From NCBI GenBank assembly GCA_016719385.1, contig JADJZA010000007.1, forward strand, positions 744,001 to 808,000: a stretch of 64,000 bases of DNA, read 5' to 3'. Below, one piece after another: positions 19,755 to 28,191 of the stretch (position 1 is its first letter; the number at the start of each line of letters is the position of its first letter). The position numbers and the translations under genes were made by a program. The stretch comes from Candidatus Microthrix subdominans (GTDB lineage: Bacteria; Actinomycetota; Acidimicrobiia; Acidimicrobiales; Microtrichaceae). Below the pieces are notes generated by a model. That model was not told where the DNA came from. It saw nothing but the letters and a program-made list of their open reading frames with translations, and did not search any database.

Positions 19755-19783
19755 AGAGGGCCGATGGGTTGAACCGGGCGTGC

Positions 19784-21145
19784 TCAGCCGGTGAACTTCG
19801 GCGGCAGCGGCTTGGCAGCCTCGTCGTCGCCGCTCGGCGGTGCCTCGATCGTCGACGGCGGCTCCGGTTCGGTGAGGGCCAGGTCGAAGCAGTAGTCCGG
19901 CGCGCTGACCGGGTTGCAGCGGGCCACGCGAAGCGGGGCGTCGGCCGGCGCAGCACGCTCGGCGACCAACGCAGCGCCGCGGCTGGTGGGCGGCAGGGGC
20001 GAGACGTAGTCGGCGAACGGTAACCCGTAAACGCCCAGCAGCTTGGTGAGGCCGGGCACCGGGTAGTCGGTCGACACCCACTGGGCGCCCGAGGCAAAGG
20101 CGGCGTCCTGCATGGTCGTGTTTCCCGACTGGGCCTGGCTGATCGGGGTGTCGGCGCGGGTGCGGACGACATAGCCCGCCTCGACCGCTTGCTCGATGGT
20201 GGCGCGGTCGGTCATTGGATCGTTCAGCTTGACGAACGCAGCGTCGGGTTCCCCGGGGGCGTTTGACGTGAACATCACCCGTCCCTCGAGCGCCGGGTGC
20301 CCGTCGCGGTAGCGGTCGGCGATGACGTTCTCGTTGTCGAGCAGGAACATGGTCTGGCCACGGAGCGCTGACATCGCCGGCCAACCCGGCCCGGTCACCA
20401 CCTCGTCGAGCGTGGCGGCGTTGCCCCGCAGGTCGTCGGGCGTGAACATGGCGTCCTCCGGGAACACGGTGCGGATCTCGGCGTCGAGGTCATCGAGACG
20501 CGCGGCGGTGAACGGCAGGGGTTCGGTCAGGTCGACCGGCAGGTCGCCCTCGAACATATCGTCCTTCAACTCGAGCAGAACAGCGATCGGAAAGTGGCCG
20601 GGGTGCGCTGTCGACCAGTCACGTACCTGGGTCAAGCACTGGGTCAACAACACGCAGGTGGTGCGCATGTCGAAGTCGGGGATGTGTAACACCTTGGTCC
20701 CCGGCTCCTGCAGCTCGGGTGGGTCCCACGCCTCGTACTCCTCGTCGTACGGCGCGATGCCGGTGACGATGTTGGCGACCGGATCGGCGTAGCGGCCGCC
20801 CTCGGGGTCGGCGACGAGGTCGAGCTCGATCTGGCGGACCCCTTCGCCGGAGAACTGCTGTGGCAGGGGGCCGTGCTCGTAGAGCAACTCTTCGGGTTTC
20901 AGCTCGGGTGGGGCAATCGTCTTGGCGAAGTCGAACAGGCCCTTCAGCGGTGGCAGGTGATAGCTGTTGTGGCTGCCGAGGAACTGCAGTTCGTTGAGCC
21001 TGAGGTCGTCCTGGGTGGGGGCATCGTCCTGGCGTGGCGACGTCGGAGCGGCGCCGGCGTTCGATGCGGTCAGCGGTACCATGAGCGCCACGGCGCACAG
21101 CGCCGCAACCACTCCGTTTCGTGCGTGCGTTCGGGGCTGCGTCAT
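19784..21145 (-). CDS. secreted phosphoinositide-specific phospholipase C-like protein (Ca2+-dependent type)
   Basis: This 453-residue protein has a Sec signal peptide (hydrophobic residues 11-30, AGA-type cleavage). A PI-PLC-type TIM barrel follows, with GSHNSYH (catalytic His about 59), QIELDLV (about 105-111) and an IPDFD strand. It matches the bacterial calcium-dependent PI-PLC group (PLC-C1 type). The expected action is cleavage of phosphodiester head groups outside the cell. The tail after residue 400 is acidic and proline-rich. Its 3' end abuts a truncated thioesterase gene reading toward it. Confidence 0.85.
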   Translation of the reverse strand: MTQPRTHARNGVVAALCAVALMVPLTASNAGAAPTSPRQDDAPTQDDLRLNELQFLGSHNSYHLPPLKGLFDFAKTIAPPELKPEELLYEHGPLPQQFSGEGVRQIELDLVADPEGGRYADPVANIVTGIAPYDEEYEAWDPPELQEPGTKVLHIPDFDMRTTCVLLTQCLTQVRDWSTAHPGHFPIAVLLELKDDMFEGDLPVDLTEPLPFTAARLDDLDAEIRTVFPEDAMFTPDDLRGNAATLDEVVTGPGWPAMSALRGQTMFLLDNENVIADRYRDGHPALEGRVMFTSNAPGEPDAAFVKLNDPMTDRATIEQAVEAGYVVRTRADTPISQAQSGNTTMQDAAFASGAQWVSTDYPVPGLTKLLGVYGLPFADYVSPLPPTSRGAALVAERAAPADAPLRVARCNPVSAPDYCFDLALTEPEPPSTIEAPPSGDDEAAKPLPPKFTG

Positions 21146-21297
21146 GGTCCCTCCGACCCTCTGTGCTCAGTGCTTCGGTGAGGGTACCGCTTGTGTCGCA
21201 CGTCATAGCGATTTGGGAACGATGGCGCCCGCTCTTGTGGGCGGACTCGGCGGTGGCCGAACCGTCGCCCGCGGTCCTGATGCGACACACTGAGCTG

Positions 21298-22014
21298 ATG
21301 AACGATCACGCAGCTGCAGCCGACGTTGAGGACGCGGTGACACGCTGGGGTGCGGTCACGTTGTCCGAGTTGGATGGGACGGCCGTCCTGGTCTTGGGTG
21401 ACGGCCTCAACACGGTTGACGGCGAGTGGTTGGATGGGGTGATCGACGCCATCGATCGGCTCGAGGGTGCCGAGCAGCCGCCGGCCTTGGTGACGATCGG
21501 GTCACAGCGGGCCTACTGCACCGGCTACGACCTCGAGTTTCTTGCCGGGCTGGAGCAGGGTGAGGTGGAGGCCGAGGTCGAGCGGTCGCTGGACGTGCTG
21601 GCCCGGATCCTGACCTACCCCGGCCCAACCGTGGCGGCGCTGTCGGGCCACGCCTTCGGATACGGGGCCATGTTGGCACTGGCCCACGATCAGCGGGTGA
21701 TGCGCGCCGACCGGGGTTGGTTCTGCCTGCCCGAGGTGGACCTGGGTCTGGCGTTCCAGCCGTTCCAGTTGGCCCTCATCCGGGCACGTCTGATGCCCCA
21801 GACGGCGCACCGGGCCATCACCACCGGCCACCGGTTCGACGCGGCCGAAGCGTTGGCCGCCGGCATCGTCGAGCACATCGCCGAACCAGACGCCCTGAAG
21901 GGACGTGCGCTCGAACTGGCGGCGGACGGTGCCGGGAAGGCGCCCACCATCGTGTCGACGTTGAAGCGCGACCTGTATGCCGACGTGTTGGCGGCGCCCC
22001 GCCTGGGCCGCTGA
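21298..22014 (+). CDS. enoyl-CoA hydratase/isomerase family protein
   Basis: This 238-residue crotonase-fold protein is short for the family (about 260). The oxyanion-hole strands are present (SQRAYCTGYDLEF and GHAFGYGAMLALAHD), followed by PEVDLGLAF. The usual catalytic Glu pair is not clear: the second position reads PEVDLG, keeping one Glu. An open frame continues upstream, but the ATG at 21298 is at the expected position. It is divergent from the PI-PLC gene. It may act as an isomerase or a thioester hydrolase rather than a hydratase. Confidence 0.85.
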   Translation: MNDHAAAADVEDAVTRWGAVTLSELDGTAVLVLGDGLNTVDGEWLDGVIDAIDRLEGAEQPPALVTIGSQRAYCTGYDLEFLAGLEQGEVEAEVERSLDVLARILTYPGPTVAALSGHAFGYGAMLALAHDQRVMRADRGWFCLPEVDLGLAFQPFQLALIRARLMPQTAHRAITTGHRFDAAEALAAGIVEHIAEPDALKGRALELAADGAGKAPTIVSTLKRDLYADVLAAPRLGR

Positions 22015-22068
22015 GCGCAACGCTCCACAACATCGGTCGGCCTTCCGGTCGACACGCGCAGCGGGTCC

Positions 22069-22872
22069 TCAGTCGCTGGAGACTCGGGCGCCCAGCGATC
22101 GAAAGGCCAGCGTGAAGGTCACCAGGCCCAAGCCGAGCACGGCCGCAATGGCCTTGGCGATCGGCGCCACCTCCCACCCGCTGGACACGATCGCCCGCAG
22201 GCCCTCGAGCAGGTAGGTCACCGGGTTGTAGGTGGCGGCGGTCTGCAGCCAGCCGCTGAGCGCCTCCTTGGGAAGAAACGACGTCGTGAGGAAGGCGAAC
22301 GGAAAGAACAGCAGAAAGCTGGAAGCGACCGCGCCCGGGTTTCCGGTGCGCAGAGCGATCGTGTACGGGAAACCGGTGAAGGCCACGCCCCAGGCGCCGG
22401 CGATCAGCAGGAAGGCCAGCATGCCCAGCGGGCCGGTGACGAAGCGAACGCCCATGACCATGGCCAGGGCGGTGACGCCGATGCTGAGGACGACCACCAG
22501 CACGAAGTCGGCGATCATCAGCCCGAGCAGCAGCGCGGGCCGCTTTACCGGGGTGACCAACAGGCGATCGAAGTAGCCGTCCTGGATGTCGGTCACCAGC
22601 GCCGAGGCACGGGACACACCGGTGACGGCGAAGATGATCGCCACCGGCAGCTGGAAGGCCTTGAAGTCGGTCACGCTGCCGCTGCTCTGGGCCAACTTTT
22701 GGAGCGATCCCACGTTGACGAAGAAGAAGAACACCGGCACGATGATCGCCGGGATGATCGCCTCCGGCTCCCGGGGAAGGCTGCGGATCGCCCGTCGGGC
22801 CACCGTGGCCAGGTCGGTGAAGAAGCCCGCGGGGCGGGCGCTGATCTGGGTGCTGATCTCGGTGTTGCTCAC
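22069..22872 (-). CDS. ABC-2 type transporter permease (DrrB-like)
   Basis: This 267-residue permease has six predicted helices and a DrrB-type layout: an N-terminal cytoplasmic part, AIIPAIIVPVFFFFVNVGSL as the first helix, and NPVTYLLEGLRAIVSSGWE near the C-terminus. It is the membrane partner of the ATPase encoded immediately upstream, whose stop overlaps this GTG start by 4 bp. Relatives export antibiotics or lipids. The cargo here is unknown. Confidence 0.9.
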   Translation of the reverse strand: MSNTEISTQISARPAGFFTDLATVARRAIRSLPREPEAIIPAIIVPVFFFFVNVGSLQKLAQSSGSVTDFKAFQLPVAIIFAVTGVSRASALVTDIQDGYFDRLLVTPVKRPALLLGLMIADFVLVVVLSIGVTALAMVMGVRFVTGPLGMLAFLLIAGAWGVAFTGFPYTIALRTGNPGAVASSFLLFFPFAFLTTSFLPKEALSGWLQTAATYNPVTYLLEGLRAIVSSGWEVAPIAKAIAAVLGLGLVTFTLAFRSLGARVSSD

Positions 22873-23843
22873 TCGGACTCCACGTCGTCTTGGTCGTCGT
22901 CGTCCCCGGCCAGACGCTCGCCGGTCACCGAGACGAACACGTCGTCCAGGGTGGGCGTGCGCAGCGTCAGGCTGAGGACCTTGAGGTCGGCCTTGCCCAG
23001 GGCGATCGCCACCGGGCTGAGCAGGGCGGCACCGTTGGGGGTGCCGACCAGCAGCTCGTGGCCTCGCATCTCGACGCCCTCGGTGCCCTCGAGCCCGGCC
23101 AGGGTCGATTCGGCCAGCTCCATCTGGGCATGTTCGACCTCGACGACGATCAGGTCGTTGCCGAGCTGGCGCTTCAGCGCGGTCGGGGTGTCCTCGACCG
23201 CGAGCTTGCCGTGGCTGATGATGCCCACCCGGTCCGCCAGCTCGTCGGCCTCCTCGAGGTACTGCGTGGTGAGGAACACGGTCATCCCCAGCTCCTCGTT
23301 GAGGTGGCGCACCTCGTCCCACACCTTCTTGCGGCTGATCGGGTCGAGACCGGTGGTCGGCTCGTCGAGGAACAGCACCTGCGGGTTGTGCACCAGCGAG
23401 GCGGCCAGGTCGAGGCGCCGCTTCATGCCGCCCGAGTAGGTGGCCACCCGCTGGTCGAACGCCTCGCCCAGGTCGATGAACGAGATGATGTCCGTGGTGC
23501 GCTGGGCGATCTCCGAGCGGTTCAGGCCGTAGAGCCGACCCTGGATGTCGAGGATCTCCCGCCCGGTCTGACGCTCGTCCAGCCCGGCGTCCTGCAGCGC
23601 CACCCCGATGTTGAACCGCACGCCGTTGGGGTCCTTGGCGACGTCGTGTCCGAGCACGGCGGCCGTTCCGGACGTGGGTGCCAACAGGGTGCACAGCATG
23701 CGCACCATCGTCGACTTGCCGGCGCCGTTGGGCCCGAGAAACCCATAAATTTCGCCGGGGGCCACGCTGAGGTCGACCCCGTCGACGGCGGGCCTGCCGT
23801 CGAAAGTGCGCTTGATGGTGTGGGTTTCGATTGCGGGCGACAT
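22869..23843 (-). CDS. ABC transporter ATP-binding protein (DrrA-like)
   Basis: This 324-residue ATPase of the DrrA/NodI type has Walker A GPNGAGKST at residues 37-45, the signature YSGGMKRRLD (about 136-145) and Walker B LFLDEPTTGLDP (about 157-168). The C-terminal extension after residue 215 is typical of daunorubicin-resistance ATPases. It forms a two-gene exporter with the following permease gene. The ATG giving MSPAIETHTIKR is preferred over a start 12 codons upstream. The gap to the divergent alcohol dehydrogenase carries a palindromic operator. Confidence 0.92.
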   Translation of the reverse strand: MSPAIETHTIKRTFDGRPAVDGVDLSVAPGEIYGFLGPNGAGKSTMVRMLCTLLAPTSGTAAVLGHDVAKDPNGVRFNIGVALQDAGLDERQTGREILDIQGRLYGLNRSEIAQRTTDIISFIDLGEAFDQRVATYSGGMKRRLDLAASLVHNPQVLFLDEPTTGLDPISRKKVWDEVRHLNEELGMTVFLTTQYLEEADELADRVGIISHGKLAVEDTPTALKRQLGNDLIVVEVEHAQMELAESTLAGLEGTEGVEMRGHELLVGTPNGAALLSPVAIALGKADLKVLSLTLRTPTLDDVFVSVTGERLAGDDDDQDDVESE

Positions 23844-23916
23844 GGAGCGGGAAACGTACCCGTTGTCGTGATGGGCCAAACGAGAGGGTGAACTGCGCCG
23901 AGCGACCCGATAGCTT

Positions 23917-23931
23917 CTGACGGGTCGTCAG
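23917..23931. promoter_or_regulatory. CTGAC-N5-GTCAG operator, site 4 (upstream of alcohol dehydrogenase)
   Basis: CTGAC-GGGTC-GTCAG within TTCTGAC...GTCAGAT lies 61 bp before the dehydrogenase ATG and 73 bp before the divergent ABC ATPase start. The spacing to the start resembles that of site 1. Confidence 0.75.
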
Positions 23932-23992
23932 ATAAGTCTCGGCCGCTGATCAGCCAGGAGCGGGCCGGGCAAACCAGGAAGGGCACCACCGC

Positions 23993-25078
23993 ATGAGGGG
24001 CATTGTTTTCGACGGAAGCGAAGCGTCGGTTCGCGACGACATCGAGGTGCGGGACCTCCGCGCCGGGGAGGTCCGGGTGCGCATCGAGGCGGCCGGGTTG
24101 TGCCACAGCGACGTGTCGGTGATCGACGGAACGATCAAGTTTCCGCCGCCGGTCGTGCTCGGCCACGAGGGAGCGGGCGTCGTCGTCGGCGTCGCCCCCG
24201 ACGTCACCACCCTGGCCGAGGGCGACCACGTGGTGCTCAGCACCCTCGGCAACTGTGGCATCTGTGCCGAGTGCGCCCGGGGCAAGCCGACGTTCTGTCG
24301 GGCCAACGCCGGGCGGCTGGGCCGTCCCTTTACCGTCGGCGGCGAGAAGGCCTTCCAGTTCGCCAACACGTCGGCGTTCGTCGAGGAGACCGTCGTCAAG
24401 GCCACCTCGGCGATCGCCGTTCCCAAGGAGATTCCCCTCAGCTCGGCATCGCTGATCGGGTGCGGCGTCATCACCGGCGTCGGCGCCGTGATCAATCGGG
24501 CCAAGGTCAGCCACGGCGAGTCGGCGGTGGTGATCGGCGTGGGCGGCATCGGCCTCAACGTCGTGCAGGGCTTGGCGCTGTCCGATTCGCTGCCGATCAT
24601 CGCCGTCGACACCAACCCGGCCAAGGAGCAGCTCGCCCGCGAGTTTGGCGCCACCCACTTCGTCTGCGCCGGCGAGGGGGTCGACCTGGTCGAGGCGATC
24701 AAGGAGATCTGCCCCAACGGCGTCGACTACGTCTTCGAGTGCGTCGGGTCGACCGCGCTGATCCGCATGTCGACCGACCTGTTGGACTTTGGCGGCACCG
24801 TCGTGATGGTGGGGGTGCCCAAGATGGGCGCCGAGGCCAGCTTCGTCGTCAACACGATGTACAACGACAAGTCGATCACCGGCTGCCGCTACGGCTCGTC
24901 GCGCCCGGCGTACGACATCCCGATGCTGGTGCGCCTCTACCAGGCCGGTCGCCTGAAGCTGGACGAGCTGGTGAGCGCCACCTATCCGTTGGAGGAGTTC
25001 AACAAGGCGCTCGACGAGCTGCACGAGGGCAAGCTGGCCCGCGGCGTGCTCGCCGTGTCCGGAACCGAACCGATCTAA
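23993..25078 (+). CDS. zinc-dependent medium-chain alcohol dehydrogenase
   Basis: This 361-residue MDR-family enzyme has catalytic zinc ligands C37 and H58 (GLCHSD, GHEGAG) and a structural zinc site from C88, C91, C94 and C102. The NAD-binding motif is GVGGIGLN. It matches class III-like or aryl alcohol dehydrogenases that oxidise alcohols with NAD+. The gene is the first of a pair with the cyclase-like gene, which begins 2 bp after its stop. It carries an upstream CTGAC-N5-GTCAG operator. An alcohol intermediate of the regulon's substrate is the inferred target. Confidence 0.92.
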   Translation: MRGIVFDGSEASVRDDIEVRDLRAGEVRVRIEAAGLCHSDVSVIDGTIKFPPPVVLGHEGAGVVVGVAPDVTTLAEGDHVVLSTLGNCGICAECARGKPTFCRANAGRLGRPFTVGGEKAFQFANTSAFVEETVVKATSAIAVPKEIPLSSASLIGCGVITGVGAVINRAKVSHGESAVVIGVGGIGLNVVQGLALSDSLPIIAVDTNPAKEQLAREFGATHFVCAGEGVDLVEAIKEICPNGVDYVFECVGSTALIRMSTDLLDFGGTVVMVGVPKMGAEASFVVNTMYNDKSITGCRYGSSRPAYDIPMLVRLYQAGRLKLDELVSATYPLEEFNKALDELHEGKLARGVLAVSGTEPI

Positions 25079-25080
25079 CC

Positions 25081-26040
25081 GTGGCGTTCTCCGAGGAACT
25101 GCGCGAGCTGGCCGAGCGGGTTTCCAACTGGGGTCGCTGGGGCGACGACGACCAGGCCGGCACCGGCAACCTGTTGACCCCGGAGGCGGCGCGGCGCGGC
25201 GCCGCCTGCGTCGTCGACGGCGCGGCGTTTCCGTTGGCGCTCCCGTTGCTGGGGGAGGGCAAGGGCGTGCAGGTCGGCCAGCCGGCCGGTCGGCTCAACG
25301 CCGTCCTGACGTTTACGACGATGAACGAGCGCGATCCGATGGCTCCCGGCATCTGGACCGGCTGCGACGATCAGCTGACGATGTCGACCTCGGCCGGCAC
25401 CCACGTGGACGCGCTTTCACATGTCGCCTACGACGGCCTCTTGTACAACGGCCGGTCGACCGACACGATCGGTGCCGCCTCCGGCGCCACCTGGTGCGGT
25501 GCGGAGCAGCTGCGGCCGATCAACACCCGGGCGATCCTCCTCGACGTGCCCCGCACGTTGGGGATCGACTTCATGGAACCGGGGCAGGCGGTGACCGCCG
25601 ACGTGCTCGACGCCGCCATCGAGCGCGCCGGGGTCACACCCGAGCCGGGCGATGTCGTGTTGGTGCGCACCGGCGACGTCCGCCACTACCTGTCGGGTGA
25701 CCGTCGCCGCTACGCGGTCGGCAAGGACTGGCAGCTGCCGGGCATCGGGGTCAGCTGCGTTGAGTGGTTTGCCCGCCACGACCTGGCCGGGGTGTTCAGC
25801 GATACCTACAGCCACGAGGTGTTTCCGCCCGAGACCGGCAACTGGGACGATCTGCTGGCCGTCCACCTGCTGTGCCTGCGCGATCTGGGCATGGTGCAGG
25901 GTCAGAACTGGAACCTGGAGGCGTTGGCGGACGAATGTGCCGCCCATCCCGACCGGCCGGCCACCGCTCAGCTGATCGCCGTGCCCGAACCCCTGGTCGG
26001 CGCCACATCGACGCCGGTCGCCCCGCTCGCCATCCGCTGA
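25081..26040 (+). CDS. cyclase/kynurenine-formamidase-like metal hydrolase
   Basis: This 319-residue protein of the cyclase family has the metal motif SAGTHVDALSH at residues 104-114 (H108, D110, H114), a variant of H-x-G-T-H-x-D-x-P-x-H. DTYSHEVFPPE and LLCLRDLG lie downstream. Family members are metal-dependent amide or lactone hydrolases. The GTG start lies 2 bp after the stop of the alcohol dehydrogenase, so the two are co-transcribed and probably both belong to the operator regulon. Open frame upstream within the dehydrogenase gene is a shadow. Confidence 0.85.
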   Translation: MAFSEELRELAERVSNWGRWGDDDQAGTGNLLTPEAARRGAACVVDGAAFPLALPLLGEGKGVQVGQPAGRLNAVLTFTTMNERDPMAPGIWTGCDDQLTMSTSAGTHVDALSHVAYDGLLYNGRSTDTIGAASGATWCGAEQLRPINTRAILLDVPRTLGIDFMEPGQAVTADVLDAAIERAGVTPEPGDVVLVRTGDVRHYLSGDRRRYAVGKDWQLPGIGVSCVEWFARHDLAGVFSDTYSHEVFPPETGNWDDLLAVHLLCLRDLGMVQGQNWNLEALADECAAHPDRPATAQLIAVPEPLVGATSTPVAPLAIR

Positions 26041-26046
26041 GGATGC

Positions 26047-26520
26047 TCAGTCGGTCGCGAGATGGTGGTCTGCGTCGGCCTGGGTGGCCTGAAGGTCGAC
26101 GTCGCCGCCAAACGGACCGGCGGCGACCCGGATGACCAGCTGGCCGTTGCCGAGCGACACCAACACCGACGCCCCGAATCCGTCGGGTACCTCGATGGTC
26201 CGTTCGTAACCGCCGTAGTGCCATTCGTGCACGTCATAGGTGCGCGTCGTCGCCGAGCGGACGTTGGTCCAGAAGCGGACCGATCCTTGGCGCAGTTCGA
26301 CGTGCACGTCCTCGGGGCTGACGCCGGGCACCGGTGCCACGACGACGAATGCGGCGTCGGAGCGGTAGGCGTTGATCGGCACACGCTGGGGCGACGCCTC
26401 CAAGCGGTGCTGGGCCTCGCGCGTCGAGGCGAGCACCTCCTCGTGGGAGGCACCGTCGTGGCCTTCGGCCCGGCCGGCGCTGCGGTTTGATTCGTCGTGA
26501 TCGCCCGTGGATGTGCTCAT
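26047..26520 (-). CDS. Hsp20/alpha-crystallin-type small protein
   Basis: This 157-residue protein has a charged N-terminal region of about 45 residues. An alpha-crystallin/CS-like beta-sandwich follows (INAYRSDAAFVVVAPVPGVSPEDVHVELRQGSVRFW). Its G-x-L motif appears as NGQLVIRV near the C-terminus. Family members hold unfolded proteins in an ATP-independent way. It is convergent with the cyclase gene (6-bp gap). A GTG two codons upstream is an alternative start. Confidence 0.78.
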   Translation of the reverse strand: MSTSTGDHDESNRSAGRAEGHDGASHEEVLASTREAQHRLEASPQRVPINAYRSDAAFVVVAPVPGVSPEDVHVELRQGSVRFWTNVRSATTRTYDVHEWHYGGYERTIEVPDGFGASVLVSLGNGQLVIRVAAGPFGGDVDLQATQADADHHLATD

Positions 26521-26605
26521 CGACACACCGTATCCCGGACCTCCGGCCCCCAGCCCGCGCTGGCGAACGCTTCTTCGTGGAGGTGCTTCGCCGCCCTTGA
26601 CCTAC

Positions 26606-26634
26606 GCTCTGGGATTCCAACCCGAACCCAGAGC
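26606..26634 (+). other. hairpin in the 5' leader of the DUF2505 gene
   Basis: Arms GCTCTGGG (26606-26613) and CCCAGAGC (26627-26634) are perfect complements with a 13-base loop. They end 27 bp before the chosen GTG start. It may be a small operator or an RNA hairpin; there is no evidence for a ligand. Confidence 0.45.
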
Positions 26635-26661
26635 CCCGCGGGGATGAGGAGCCACAGCACC

Positions 26662-27156
26662 GTGAAGCTGACGATGAAGCACGACTTCGACCACCCGATC
26701 GAGGAGGTGTGGGCGATGTTTTCCGACCCGAAGGCACACGTCGCCAAGTTCGAGGCGATGGGTCACCACAACATCGAGGTGATCACCGAGGAGCCTTCCG
26801 ACGACGGCTTGCGCATGGTGATCAAGAGGAACACCGATCTCGACGTGCCGGCGATCGCCAAGAAGGTGCTGCCCTCCAGCCCGCTGGTCACCACCGATGA
26901 CGTCTGGATGGACAAGGGCGATGGCACCTACGGCGGCCACTTCGACGTGACGATGGACGGTGTTCCACAGCAGACCAAGGGCACCACGTTGATCACCTCC
27001 AACGACGACGGCACCACCCACTACGAGATCGAGATGGACGTCTCGATCAAGGTGCCCCTGATCGGCGATCGGATCGCCAAGGCGTCCAAGGGCGAGCTGG
27101 AGAAGCAGATCAACGCCGAGTTTGCCGCGGGCGACGCCTGGTTGAGCCGGGCCTGA
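26662..27156 (+). CDS. DUF2505 family protein (SRPBCC-like fold)
   Basis: This 164-residue protein shows the DUF2505 pattern: MKHDFDHPIEEVWAMFSDPKAHVAKFEAMG, alternating strands, and a C-terminal helix GELEKQINAEFAAGDAWL. The predicted helix-grip fold would hold a hydrophobic ligand. Function is unknown. A GTG at 26662 is chosen; an ATG at 26644 six codons upstream is equally possible. It starts a group that leads into coaA 33 bp later. A small hairpin lies in its leader. Confidence 0.82.
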   Translation: MKLTMKHDFDHPIEEVWAMFSDPKAHVAKFEAMGHHNIEVITEEPSDDGLRMVIKRNTDLDVPAIAKKVLPSSPLVTTDDVWMDKGDGTYGGHFDVTMDGVPQQTKGTTLITSNDDGTTHYEIEMDVSIKVPLIGDRIAKASKGELEKQINAEFAAGDAWLSRA

Positions 27157-27189
27157 TCGGGCCCTCTCGCCCTTGAGCTGGCAGGCCGT

Positions 27190-28125
27190 GTGAACCCCCA
27201 GTCCCGGTATCGGAGCTTTGACCGAGACACCTGGGCCGGGCTGCGCGCCTCCACGCCGCTCACCCTGAGCGAGGCCGACGTCGCCGACCTGCGCGGCATC
27301 AACGACCGTCTCGACCTGCACGAGGTGGAGGAGGTGTACCTGCCGGTCTCGCGCCTGATGAACCTGCGCGTCAGCGCGTCTCAGGCGCTCTTCCGTGCCA
27401 CCGATACCTTCCTGGGTGCGCCGGCGGTCAAGGTGCCGTACCTGTTGGGGGTGGCCGGATCGGTGGCGGTGGGTAAGTCGACGACCGCCCGGGTGTTGGC
27501 GGCGCTGTTGAAGCGCTGGCCCGATCACCCCAAGGTGGCGCTGATCACCACCGACAACTTCCTGCACCCCAACGCCGTACTGGCCGAGCGCGGCCTGATG
27601 GAGCGCAAGGGGTTTCCGGAGAGCTACGACCGGGCCGCGCTCATCGACGTGCTCAGCCGGCTCAAGAGCGGCGAGCCATCGGTGACGACACCGGTGTACA
27701 GCCACGTGAGCTACGACATCGTCCCCGACGAGTCGCAGGTGATCTGCGATCCCGACATCGTGATCGTCGAGGGCCTGAACGTATTGCAAGCACCGATGGT
27801 GGAGCGGGGCACCCCCGTGGTGTTCGTGTCGGACTTCTTCGACAGCTCGCTGTACGTCGACGCCCCCGAGGACCTGGTCGAGCAGTGGTACGTCGAGCGG
27901 TTCTTCAAGCTGCGCGAGACCGTGTTTCAGACCTCGGACAGCTACTTCACGACCTATGCCCGGCTCGATGAGGCCGAGGCCGAAGCGACCGCCCGTCGAA
28001 TCTGGCGCACCGTCAACGGCGCCAACCTGGCCGAGAACATCCTGCCCACCCGCGAGCGGGCCGACGTGATTCTGGAGAAGGGCCGCGCCCACCGGGTGGA
28101 GCGGGTGCACTTGCGTCGTCTGTAG
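27190..28125 (+). CDS. coaA: type I pantothenate kinase
   Basis: This 311-residue kinase makes 4'-phosphopantothenate, the first step of coenzyme A synthesis. The P-loop GSVAVGKST is at residues 90-98, followed by TTDNFLHPN, GLMERKGFPESYD, TPVYSHVSYD and EGLNVLQ, all typical of prokaryotic CoaA. The C-terminal WRTVNGANLAENILPTRERA is also conserved. The GTG start overlaps an earlier GTG by two bases and was chosen for frame. Its place among CoA-consuming genes is suggestive, but no shared control is seen. Confidence 0.96.
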   Translation: MNPQSRYRSFDRDTWAGLRASTPLTLSEADVADLRGINDRLDLHEVEEVYLPVSRLMNLRVSASQALFRATDTFLGAPAVKVPYLLGVAGSVAVGKSTTARVLAALLKRWPDHPKVALITTDNFLHPNAVLAERGLMERKGFPESYDRAALIDVLSRLKSGEPSVTTPVYSHVSYDIVPDESQVICDPDIVIVEGLNVLQAPMVERGTPVVFVSDFFDSSLYVDAPEDLVEQWYVERFFKLRETVFQTSDSYFTTYARLDEAEAEATARRIWRTVNGANLAENILPTRERADVILEKGRAHRVERVHLRRL

Positions 28126-28152
28126 GTAGTTTCAACCCGCTCCCTCTAGAAT

Positions 28153-28167
28153 CTGACGAACCGTCAG
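28153..28167. promoter_or_regulatory. CTGAC-N5-GTCAG operator, site 5 (upstream of SDR)
   Basis: CTGAC-GAACC-GTCAG within ATCTGAC...GTCAGATTT ends 24 bp before the ATG of the HSD17B4-like SDR gene. The position relative to the start closely matches site 3. Confidence 0.75.
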
Positions 28168-28191
28168 ATTTCGAACGAGGAGCGCCCGCAC

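Noticed and set aside
24100..25080. Open frame upstream of the cyclase gene, within the alcohol dehydrogenase gene
   Set aside because: It is Arg/Pro-rich nonsense in another frame of the dehydrogenase; the cyclase homology starts at 25081.
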